A stretch of DNA of 64,000 nucleotides from assembly GCF_000021485.1 (NCBI RefSeq), contig NC_011761.1:712001-776000 (forward strand). The letters run 5' to 3'. This document shows, one piece after another, positions 54,358-64,000 of the stretch. The notes under the pieces were generated by a model. The model did not search any database. It saw only the letters and a program-made list of their open reading frames with translations, and had not been told where the DNA came from. The number at the start of each line of letters is the position of its first letter. Within the stretch, counting starts at the first letter, position 1. The position numbers and the translations under genes are program-made. This DNA comes from Acidithiobacillus ferrooxidans ATCC 23270. Lineage in GTDB: Bacteria; Pseudomonadota; Gammaproteobacteria; Acidithiobacillales; Acidithiobacillaceae.

Positions 54358-57279
54358 ATGCCCACCCCCTCCGAACACAAAACCGTCCAATCCCGCATCC
54401 TCCGCTACGCCGAGGCCATCGGTTGGACCTTTGTGTCCCGCGAGGCAGCCGAGCAGCGGCGCGGGTTTGATCCGGACGTGCCGCCCGCCGACCGCGCCAA
54501 GAACCGTTCGCTTTTCTTCGACGACCTGCTCGACGCCAAGCTGCGGGAATTCAACCCGCGCTACGCCGAGGCCGAGGGCGCCTTGCTCGGGCAGTTCCGC
54601 CATCTGCACGCCGACATCTACGGCAACCGGGAATTCGTCGAGCACCTGCGCAACCGGGGCAAGTTCTTCGACCATGAGGAAAAGCGCGAGCGCGACCTGA
54701 TCCTGATCGATTACGACGACCCGGCGCGCAATGTTTTTGAGGTCACCGAGGAGTGGGCCTATAACAACGGCCACTACGGCACACGGGAGGATGTGGTCTT
54801 TCTCATCAACGGCATCCCGGTGCTGGTGATCGAGTGCAAGAACGCCAACAAGGATGAGGCGATTGCCCTGGGGGTGGATCAGATTCGCCGTTACCACCGC
54901 GAGACGCCCGAGCTGTTCGTGTCGCAGCAGCTCTTTACTGCCACCGACGCCATCGGTTTTTCCTACGGGGTGAGCTGGAACACGGTGCGGCGGAACATTT
55001 TCAACTGGAAGGACGGGGAAGTCGGCAAGCTGGAGGCCAAGGTGAAGAGCTTCTGCGCCATCCCGCAGGTGCTCGCCTTCCTGAAGGACTACATCGTCTT
55101 TGCCGAGAAGGACGAGGAACTCAACAAATACATCCTGCGCCAGCACCAGACCGGCGCGGTGGAGGCGGCCGTCAGCCGCGCCCTCGATCCCCAACGCACG
55201 CGCGGCTTGGTCTGGCACACCCAGGGCAGCGGCAAGACCTTCACCATGATCAAGGCGGCGGAGCGGCTGTTCCGCGCGCCCGGTGCGGACAAGCCGACCG
55301 TGCTGCTGATGATCGACCGCAACGAGCTGGAAGACCAGATGCTCAAGAACCTCGCCGCGCTCGGCCTGGGCAATCTGGAGCACGCCAGCAGCATCGCCCG
55401 GCTCAACCAGCTGCTGCGCGACGACTACCGGGGCATCATCGTGACGATGATCCACAAATTCCGCGACATGCCGGCGGACTTGAACACGCGCTCGAACATC
55501 TACGTGCTGATCGACGAAGCCCACCGCACCACCGGCGGCGACCTCGGCAACTTCCTGATGGCCGGCCTGCCGAACGCGACCTTTATCGGCTTCACCGGAA
55601 CACCGGTGGACAAGACAGTGTATGGCAAGGGCACCTTCAAGACCTTCGGCTGCGAGGACGACCAGGGCTACCTGCACAAGTATTCCATCGCCGACAGCAT
55701 CGAGGACGGCACCACGTTGCCGCTGTACTACCAGCTCGCCCCCAACGAAATGCTGGTGCCGCACGAAACGCTGGACAAGGAGTTCCTGTCGCTGGCCGAA
55801 GCCGAAGGCGTGGCCGACATCGAGGAACTGAACAAGATTCTCGAACGGGCGGTGAACCTGAAGAACTTCCTCAAGGGCAAGGAGCGGATTCAGCACGTGG
55901 CGCAATTCGTCGCGGCGCATTACCGCGAGAACGTCGAGCCGCTGGGCTATAAGGCCTTCCTCGTCGGCGTCGACCGCGAAGCCTGCGCCCATTACAAGCG
56001 CGCCCTCGACCAGTTCCTGCCGCCCGAGTATTCCGAGGTCGTCTACACCGGCAGCAACAACGATTCCAAGCTGCTGAAAGAATTCCACCTCGACCCGAAG
56101 CGGGAGCGGCAGATTCGCAAGAGCTTCGGCAAGCTCGACCAGATGCCGAAAATCCTCATCGTCACCGAGAAACTGCTCACCGGCTTCGACGCGCCGGTGC
56201 TCTACGCCATGTATCTCGACAAACCGATGCGCGACCACACGCTGCTGCAGGCCATCGCCCGGGTGAATCGCCCCTACGAGAACGAAGTGCAGGAGATGGT
56301 GAAGCCCCATGGCTTCGTGCTGGATTTTGTCGGCATCTTCGACAAGCTCGAAAAGGCGCTGGCCTTCGACAGCGACGAGATCAACGCCATCGTCAAGGAC
56401 CTGAAGCTGCTGAAGGTGCTGTTCAAGAACAAGATGGAGTCCAAGGCCCCGGACTACCTCGGCCTGATCGAGCGCAACTTCAACGACAAGGACGTCGATA
56501 CCCTCATCGAGCACTTCCGCGATCCCGAGCGGCGCAAGGAGTTCTTCAAGGAATACAAAGAGATCGAGATGCTCTACGAGATCATCTCGCCCGATGCCTT
56601 CCTGCGCCCATTCATTGCAGACTATGGCACCTTATCGGCGATCTACCAGGTCGTCCGCAAGGCCTACACCCGAACCGTGATGGTTGACCGCGAGTTTCAG
56701 GCCAAGACCAACCATCTGGTGCGGGAGCAGGTGGGCAGTTATGGCGTAGGTGGTTTGGGTGAGATTGTCGCGATCGACGGCAATACCATCGAGCTGATCA
56801 AGAACAAGCGCGGCGGGGATGGCACCAAAGTCATCAACCTGATCAAAAGCATTGAAAGGCTTGCCGAGGAGGGCAGCGATGACCCTTACCTCATCGCCAT
56901 GGCGGAGCGCGCGAGGGCTGTGCAGGAGAGCTTCGAGAGCCGCCAAACCAGCACTGCCGAGGCGCTGGCCGAATTGCTGCGTGAAGTGGAAGGCAACGAA
57001 ACGCGGAAGAAGGAACAGGCCGAAAAGTCCTTCGATGGCCTGACCTATTTTGTCTACCGCAGCCTGCTCGATGCGAAGATTCAGAACGCCGAGGCGGTTA
57101 GCCGGAAGATTCGCCACGCATTCACCGAGTTTCCGAACTGGAAGCGCAGCGAAAACGCCCTGCGCGAACTCCGCAAGAAAGTGACCTTTGCCCTCTTTGC
57201 CGAAACGGAGGACCTTGACCGGGTGACGGCGATGGTGGATGAGTTGTTTACCCTGCTGGAAAAGGCGGATCGGATTTGA
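54358..57279 (+). CDS. hsdR: Type I restriction endonuclease and translocase subunit
   Basis: A 973-residue HsdR. The N-terminal nuclease domain has the PD-(D/E)xK elements in EDVVFLINGIPVLVIECKN (about residues 143-162). The motor has Walker [12 protein letters not shown] (about 290), VLIDEAHRTTGG (about 383), the GFTGTP helicase motif and the later AIARVNRP motif. It joins HsdM and HsdS to pull DNA and cut unmethylated targets. It starts 5 bp after the TrlF-like gene. The transposon now separates it from the promoter in front of hsdM. Confidence 0.9.
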   Translation: MPTPSEHKTVQSRILRYAEAIGWTFVSREAAEQRRGFDPDVPPADRAKNRSLFFDDLLDAKLREFNPRYAEAEGALLGQFRHLHADIYGNREFVEHLRNRGKFFDHEEKRERDLILIDYDDPARNVFEVTEEWAYNNGHYGTREDVVFLINGIPVLVIECKNANKDEAIALGVDQIRRYHRETPELFVSQQLFTATDAIGFSYGVSWNTVRRNIFNWKDGEVGKLEAKVKSFCAIPQVLAFLKDYIVFAEKDEELNKYILRQHQTGAVEAAVSRALDPQRTRGLVWHTQGSGKTFTMIKAAERLFRAPGADKPTVLLMIDRNELEDQMLKNLAALGLGNLEHASSIARLNQLLRDDYRGIIVTMIHKFRDMPADLNTRSNIYVLIDEAHRTTGGDLGNFLMAGLPNATFIGFTGTPVDKTVYGKGTFKTFGCEDDQGYLHKYSIADSIEDGTTLPLYYQLAPNEMLVPHETLDKEFLSLAEAEGVADIEELNKILERAVNLKNFLKGKERIQHVAQFVAAHYRENVEPLGYKAFLVGVDREACAHYKRALDQFLPPEYSEVVYTGSNNDSKLLKEFHLDPKRERQIRKSFGKLDQMPKILIVTEKLLTGFDAPVLYAMYLDKPMRDHTLLQAIARVNRPYENEVQEMVKPHGFVLDFVGIFDKLEKALAFDSDEINAIVKDLKLLKVLFKNKMESKAPDYLGLIERNFNDKDVDTLIEHFRDPERRKEFFKEYKEIEMLYEIISPDAFLRPFIADYGTLSAIYQVVRKAYTRTVMVDREFQAKTNHLVREQVGSYGVGGLGEIVAIDGNTIELIKNKRGGDGTKVINLIKSIERLAEEGSDDPYLIAMAERARAVQESFESRQTSTAEALAELLREVEGNETRKKEQAEKSFDGLTYFVYRSLLDAKIQNAEAVSRKIRHAFTEFPNWKRSENALRELRKKVTFALFAETEDLDRVTAMVDELFTLLEKADRI

Positions 57280-57296
57280 AACCGCAGATTTCATAG

Positions 57297-57632
57297 ATGG
57301 ACGCAAATTCAAAGAAGACGGAGTTCAAACAGCGCGTCCGCCACTGGGCCGAAAAGCTGGACGTCAAGATCGTCTGGCTGGGGGTGCGTCCGATGCGCAA
57401 CAAATGGGCCTCGTGTTCTACCGCCGGCCATTTGAATTTCAGCGACGAACTGCCCGCCCTGAAGCCCGAGCTATGGGACTACGTGATCGTCCATGAACTG
57501 CTCCACTTCTCTGTTCCCAACCACGGAAAACTTTGGAAAAGCCTGATGCGCTCGCATCTGGGCGAATATGAAGCACATGAAGGCGAGTTAAAGCGGATCG
57601 CGGGTAATCAGGCGCCGCAGCGTACGCGCTGA
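57297..57632 (+). CDS. M48/YgjP-like zinc metallopeptidase
   Basis: A 111-residue protein with VIVHELLHFSVPNHGKLW: an HExxH-type zinc site (HELLH) and a further His. RNKWASCSTAGHLNFSDEL is the other block of the YgjP group. Most relatives are about 230 residues, so this is a short form. Short members are often the last gene of type I restriction operons. It starts 17 bp after hsdR. Substrate unknown. Confidence 0.8.
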   Translation: MDANSKKTEFKQRVRHWAEKLDVKIVWLGVRPMRNKWASCSTAGHLNFSDELPALKPELWDYVIVHELLHFSVPNHGKLWKSLMRSHLGEYEAHEGELKRIAGNQAPQRTR

Positions 57633-57807
57633 AGCAGACCGCTGCACTTATCGTTGCAGTGTTCTGTTTTGCACCCGCCTTTTTTCCCTGAATGTATCCA
57701 TGTGGTGCCCGCACGGTGCCCACAAGTGGTCACAGAGTAAGGTGCGCCCATGCAGATGCGGCGCGACATGCCGAAGCGAAAAGAGCAGGTGAAGCGTAAT
57801 CCGCCCG

Positions 57808-58078
57808 TTACGCAATAACAACAATAAGTGACAAGTCGCAGAATGTAACGACCGCAACTACCGGTCGTGATTCGTGGCTCCCCCCAAGCACGGCTTGCAA
57901 CGCCTTTATCCTTGATTGCTCCCGGTAGCCGCCTTTCAACGTGGGCAGCACCTCTTTGGAGTATCGGCACAGCAAATCATTCAATGTAGTCTGTTCAGAC
58001 TCCGTACGCTGGACAAAAACCCCTCGCACCATCTCAGATAGGAGGCGTGTTCCGTCACCAATTGCTGACGCAACTAAT
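57808..58078 (-). pseudogene. Decayed island integrase, N-terminal part
   Basis: The minus strand reads RGVFVQRTESEQTTLNDLL followed by CRYSKEVLPTLKGGYREQS, typical of the N-terminal core-binding domain of tRNA-directed tyrosine integrases. The frame extends back toward the tRNA (LVASAIGDGTRLLSEMV) without a plausible start, and downstream it is lost after about residue 70. The catalytic domain is absent. Its position next to the intact tRNA-Arg is where an integrase of this island is expected. Confidence 0.6.
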
Positions 58079-58082
58079 TGTT

Positions 58083-58135
58083 TTATATGGTGCGCCTGGA
58101 GGGACTCGAACCCCCGACCTACGGCTTAGAAGGCC
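58083..58135 (-). repeat. Right attachment repeat of the island (attR), within tRNA-Arg
   Basis: Identical over 53 bp to 36754-36806. It covers the 3' half of the intact tRNA-Arg gene plus five bases beyond its CCA end. Confidence 0.85.
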
Positions 58136-58164
58136 GTTGCTCTATCCGGTTGAGCTACAGGCGC
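58088..58164 (-). tRNA. tRNA-Arg (anticodon UCU)
   Basis: A complete 77-nt cloverleaf with acceptor stem GCGCCTG/CAGGCGC, anticodon stem ACGGC/GCCGT with loop CTTCTAA (anticodon TCT), TPsiC loop GGTTCGAGTCC and an encoded CCA. It is the integration site of the island; the repeat regenerates the 3' half, so the gene stays functional. Confidence 0.93.
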
Positions 58165-58299
58165 ATAGGGATGATCGAACAGTAAATCATCGGCGCCATT
58201 GTAGAGGACCGGTGGCGGTCAGGGAAGCCGGAGTGTGCCTCTTTTCGCTGACGGCTGCCAGCGTGTATGGTTGGTGGTATCAGCCGATCGGAGCAGGGC

Positions 58300-60327
58300 A
58301 TGGACAAGCGCTTTATCCTGGAGAGCAGTTTCCCGCCGCAGGGCGACCAGCCGGAGGCTATCCGTCTGTTGGTGAACGGCCTCGCCGCTGGTGAATATTT
58401 CCAGACCCTGTTGGGGGTGACCGGTTCGGGCAAGACCTTCACCATGGCCAACGTCATCGCCATCACTCACCGGCCCGCCATCATCATGGCGCCCAACAAG
58501 ACCCTGGCAGCGCAGCTCTATGCGGAAATGCGCGCGTTCTTTCCTCACAATGCCGTGGAGTATTTCGTCAGTTATTACGATTACTACCAGCCGGAGGCCT
58601 ACGTTCCTTCCTCCGACACCTTCATTGAAAAGGACGCCGCTATCAATGATCACATCGAGCAGATGCGCCTCTCCGCCACCAAGGCCTTGCTGGAACGGCC
58701 GGATGTCATCATTGTGGCCACCGTTTCGGCGATCTACGGCCTGGGTGATCCCGCCTCCTACCATGGCATGATTCTGCATCTGCGCGAATCCTCCACCATG
58801 GATCAGCGCGCCATCCTCAAGCGTCTGGCGGAGATGCAATACAGCCGTAATCCTTTGGAAATGAAGCGGGGTACCTTTCGCGTCAACGGCGATGTCATCG
58901 ATATATGGCCCGCGGAAAGTGAGGACGAAGCCGTTCGGATCGAGCTTTTTGGCGACGAACTGGAGCGCATCTCGCTCTTCGATCCCCTGACCGGCAAGAC
59001 CATCACCCGTTTGCCGCGCTACACCATCTACCCCAAAAGCCACTACGTCACCCCGCGCGAGACCATTCTCGCGGCGCTGGACGCTATCAAAGATGAGCTT
59101 CGCGCGCGTCTGGAGGACCTGCGCCGCGCCAACAAGCTGGTCGAGGCGCAACGACTGGAGCAGCGCACCCGCTTTGATCTGGAGATGATGGCCGAGCTGG
59201 GGTATTGCTCGGGGATCGAGAATTACTCCCGCTACCTCTCGGGACGAGTGCCCGGTCAGGCACCGCCGACCCTGATGGACTACCTCCCCAAGGATGCCCT
59301 GCTATTCATGGACGAATCCCATGTCACGGTCCCACAGTTCGGGGGGATGTACAAGGGCGACCGTTCGCGCAAGGAAACGCTGGTGGAATACGGGTTCCGG
59401 TTACCCTCGGCGCTGGACAACCGGCCCTTGACGTTTCCCGAGTTCGAGTCGCTGATGCCGCAGACCGTGTTTATTTCCGCCACGCCCGGTCCCTACGAAC
59501 TGGAGCACTCCGGGCAGGTGGTGGAGCAGGTGGTGCGGCCCACCGGCCTGGTCGATCCCGCTGTGGATATTCGTCCGGCGAAAGGGCAGGTCGATGATCT
59601 GATCAGTGAAATCAACATCGTTGTACGTAACGGTTGGCGCATTCTGGTGACGACGCTGACCAAGCGGATGGCCGAAGATCTGACCGATTATCTGCATGAG
59701 CTAGGCATTAAATGCCGTTATCTGCACTCTGATATCGAAACGGTGGAGCGGGTGGAGATCATTCGCGATCTGCGCGCCGGGGTGTTCGACGTGCTGATCG
59801 GGATTAACCTGTTGCGGGAAGGCCTGGATATGCCGGAGGTGGCATTGGTCGCCATTCTGGATGCGGATAAGGAGGGCTTCCTGCGCTCGGAGCGGTCCCT
59901 GATTCAGACCATCGGGCGCGCCGCGCGTAATTTGCATGGACGGGCCATTCTCTATGCGGACAGCATCACCAAATCCATGGCTCGGGCCATAGCCGAAACC
60001 GACCGCCGCCGGGAAAAGCAGTTGCAGTTCAATGCAGCGCACGGCATCACCCCGCGCGGCATCGTCAAGCCGGTATCGGACATGATTGAGGGGGTCTATC
60101 GCCGCAATGTACAACCTGCCGCGCATGCCGCGGAAAAAAATGCGGATTATCGTGTGCTCCGTGATCCCCAAGCCGTTGCCAAGAAAATCAAGGAACTGGA
60201 GGAAGCGATGTACCGACACGCCCGCAACCTGGAGTTTGAGCAGGCAGCGGCGCTGCGGGACGACATCAAAAAACTGGAAACCCGCCTTCTGGGAACCGAC
60301 CTGCCGGTATCTCTGGAGGAGGACTGA
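58300..60327 (+). CDS. uvrB: Excinuclease ABC subunit B
   Basis: A 675-residue UvrB of nucleotide excision repair. Walker A is [16 protein letters not shown] (about residues 35-50), the damage-probing beta-hairpin contains [12 protein letters not shown], and the helicase motifs [17 protein letters not shown] and QTIGRAARN follow. The C-terminal UvrC-binding UVR segment is [19 protein letters not shown]. The start is ATG 58300, preceded by GGAG, not the upstream in-frame codon at 58267. The protein loads onto damage with UvrA and recruits UvrC. Confidence 0.96.
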   Translation: MDKRFILESSFPPQGDQPEAIRLLVNGLAAGEYFQTLLGVTGSGKTFTMANVIAITHRPAIIMAPNKTLAAQLYAEMRAFFPHNAVEYFVSYYDYYQPEAYVPSSDTFIEKDAAINDHIEQMRLSATKALLERPDVIIVATVSAIYGLGDPASYHGMILHLRESSTMDQRAILKRLAEMQYSRNPLEMKRGTFRVNGDVIDIWPAESEDEAVRIELFGDELERISLFDPLTGKTITRLPRYTIYPKSHYVTPRETILAALDAIKDELRARLEDLRRANKLVEAQRLEQRTRFDLEMMAELGYCSGIENYSRYLSGRVPGQAPPTLMDYLPKDALLFMDESHVTVPQFGGMYKGDRSRKETLVEYGFRLPSALDNRPLTFPEFESLMPQTVFISATPGPYELEHSGQVVEQVVRPTGLVDPAVDIRPAKGQVDDLISEINIVVRNGWRILVTTLTKRMAEDLTDYLHELGIKCRYLHSDIETVERVEIIRDLRAGVFDVLIGINLLREGLDMPEVALVAILDADKEGFLRSERSLIQTIGRAARNLHGRAILYADSITKSMARAIAETDRRREKQLQFNAAHGITPRGIVKPVSDMIEGVYRRNVQPAAHAAEKNADYRVLRDPQAVAKKIKELEEAMYRHARNLEFEQAAALRDDIKKLETRLLGTDLPVSLEED

Positions 60328-60360
60328 AGGGGCAATCCTCGGGGAATGGCGGTTGTCGCC

Positions 60361-60389
60361 TTGACGCCAACTTGAGCATTGCCTATCCT
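60361..60389 (+). promoter_or_regulatory. Promoter candidate for the alcohol dehydrogenase gene
   Basis: TTGACG (60361-60366) and TATCCT (60384-60389) with a 17-bp spacer, 42 bp before the ATG at 60432. Confidence 0.5.
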
Positions 60390-60431
60390 GTAAACCAACC
60401 GGACGGTATGCAATGACAGGAGAACATGATC

Positions 60432-61481
60432 ATGATCAAGACAAAAGCCTACGCTGCTCAGACTGCTCGCAGTCCGTTGGCGCCCTACGAAGTCCTGCGT
60501 CGTGAGCCGGGTCCTGATGATGTCCAGATAGATATACTCTTTTGCGGTGTCTGCCATTCCGATTTGCACACCGCCCGCAATGAGTGGAAAAACACGCTGT
60601 ATCCCACTGTTCCAGGTCACGAAATCGTGGGTCGTGTCGTTGCCGTCGGTAAGGATGTCAAAAATTTTAGCGTTGGTGATTTTGCCGGTGTCGGTTGCAT
60701 GGTGGACAGTTGTGGGCACTGTCCGTCCTGTGCCGAGGGTGAGGAGCAGTACTGCGATAACGGATTCACCGGAACCTACAACGGCCCGGTCTTCGGCGGC
60801 GAAAATACCTACGGTGGCTATTCCCAGAGCGTGGTGGTCAAAGAATCCTTTGTGCTGAAGATTCAGCATGATGAAAAAGATCTGGCGAGTGTGGCACCAC
60901 TGCTCTGCGCCGGTATCACCACGTACTCGCCCTTACGCCATTGGGGTGCCGGACCGGGTAAAAAGGTCGGCATTGTGGGTTTGGGCGGCCTTGGTCATAT
61001 GGGCGTCAGGTTGGCGCACGCCATGGGCGCCCATGTGGTGCTGTTCACCACCTCTCCCGGCAAAGTGGAGGATGGTAAGCGGCTGGGGGCGGATGAGGTC
61101 TGCATCTCCAGAGATGACGCGCAAATGGCCAGCCATGCCAACAGCTTCGATTTTATCCTCAATACGGTGGCGGCGTCCCATAACCTGGACGCCTTCCTGA
61201 ATCTGCTCAAGCGGGATGGTACGATGACGCTGGTGGGTGCGCCGGCAGAGCCCCATCCGTCACCAGAAGTCTTCAACCTGATTTTTAAGCGCCGGCAGCT
61301 CGCGGGCTCCCTTATCGGTGGTATTCGGGAAACGCAGGAAATGCTGGATTTCTGCGCGCAGCACGGGATTGGTTCGGATATCGAGATGATCCCCATGGAC
61401 TACATCAATACCGCCTACGAAAGAATGCTGAAGAGCGATGTGAAGTATCGCTTTGTGATTGACATGGCGACGCTGAAATAG
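60432..61481 (+). CDS. Zinc-dependent NAD(P)H alcohol dehydrogenase (YahK/CAD-like)
   Basis: A 349-residue medium-chain dehydrogenase. The catalytic zinc site is CGVCHSDLH and GHEIVG, the structural zinc site is DSCGHCPSCAEGEEQYC, and the coenzyme motif is GIVGLGGLGHMGVRLA. It reduces aldehydes or oxidises alcohols in the cytoplasm, in the group of cinnamyl-alcohol-type broad-range aldehyde reductases. ATG 60432 is preferred over 60426 because AGGAG lies 9 nt upstream. It is transcribed alone. Confidence 0.88.
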   Translation: MIKTKAYAAQTARSPLAPYEVLRREPGPDDVQIDILFCGVCHSDLHTARNEWKNTLYPTVPGHEIVGRVVAVGKDVKNFSVGDFAGVGCMVDSCGHCPSCAEGEEQYCDNGFTGTYNGPVFGGENTYGGYSQSVVVKESFVLKIQHDEKDLASVAPLLCAGITTYSPLRHWGAGPGKKVGIVGLGGLGHMGVRLAHAMGAHVVLFTTSPGKVEDGKRLGADEVCISRDDAQMASHANSFDFILNTVAASHNLDAFLNLLKRDGTMTLVGAPAEPHPSPEVFNLIFKRRQLAGSLIGGIRETQEMLDFCAQHGIGSDIEMIPMDYINTAYERMLKSDVKYRFVIDMATLK

Positions 61482-61677
61482 GTTCTCTGGGGCCGGAGAT
61501 ATCCAGCCCCAGCAGCAAGAGACCGAATACGCGCCGGGCTGAAGCCATAAACGATAGTCCGGCATGTTTTTTGTCACAGCGCAAAATGTCAAGGCAGCAG
61601 GAACTGCGCGCGGGCCACCACAGCAAGGCGGTCTGCGTTGTGCCGCACGTCCGAATTGGCTACCATGCGCAGGTTAA

Positions 61678-64000
<2,323 letters not shown>

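Larger units (their letters stand above)
36754..58135. mobile_element. Genomic island integrated at tRNA-Arg(UCU)
   Basis: About 21.4 kb lie between two identical 53-bp direct repeats derived from the tRNA-Arg 3' end, the classical footprint of tyrosine-integrase-mediated insertion. The cargo is a toxin-antitoxin pair, a type I restriction locus with accessory genes and two nested transposable elements. The only sign of the island's own integrase is a decayed fragment beside the intact tRNA, so it is probably no longer mobile by itself. Confidence 0.8.

Overview
The window looks like chromosomal DNA of an Acidithiobacillus-type acidophilic proteobacterium. The basis is indirect: kdsA follows pyrG, acid-stress functions are common (a P-type H+-ATPase, two ClC proteins, a cation/proton antiporter), and gene content is proteobacterial. 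No rRNA or species marker is present, so the genus is an inference. Both ends cut genes: a gamma-glutamyltransferase-type gene on the left and kdsA on the right.

Positions 2043-18484 hold an aryl-polyene (xanthomonadin-like) pigment cluster in three transcription units. A rightward unit (2043-6828) encodes a polysaccharide deacetylase, an FAD oxidoreductase, a chorismatase of the FkbO/Hyg5/XanB2 family that would supply a hydroxybenzoate starter, a PlsC-type acyltransferase and a family 2 glycosyltransferase. A leftward unit (11399 to 6810) encodes a ketosynthase, a chain-length factor, a hotdog dehydratase, a FabG-type reductase and, 15 bp further, a cation/proton antiporter. A second leftward unit (18484 to 12043) encodes a COG4648 membrane protein, an AMP ligase, a second dehydratase, an LpxL-like acyltransferase, a LolA-like protein and an MMPL exporter. 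A lone acyl carrier protein gene lies between the two leftward units.

From 18.6 to 36.3 kb come a small secreted protein, a translationally coupled pair of GH3-type amide synthetase and penicillin-acylase-type amidase, a three-subunit molybdenum hydroxylase, a YajR-like MFS transporter, two tandem ClC genes with a divergent LysR regulator, and a P-type H+-ATPase followed by a rearranged fragment of a related ATPase.

Positions 36754-58135 form a genomic island bounded by a 53-bp direct repeat, which is the 3' part of tRNA-Arg(UCU); the intact tRNA is at the right end. A decayed integrase lies beside it. Inside are a GIY-YIG-like relic, a truncated phosphoesterase, a toxin-antitoxin pair and an expanded type I restriction locus: hsdM, a DUF4062/ATP-binding protein, a RhuM-like protein, hsdS, a TrlF-like PHP/SMC ATPase, hsdR and a small metallopeptidase. 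hsdS is split by a transposon encoding a zinc-binding protein, a DDE transposase, an AAA ATPase and a small protein. The transposase gene of that transposon is itself split by a 'recombinase in trio' (RIT) element. Both host genes can be rejoined in frame by removing one target duplication, so the order of events can be read directly.

To the right of the island lie housekeeping genes: uvrB, a zinc alcohol dehydrogenase, pyrG and kdsA.
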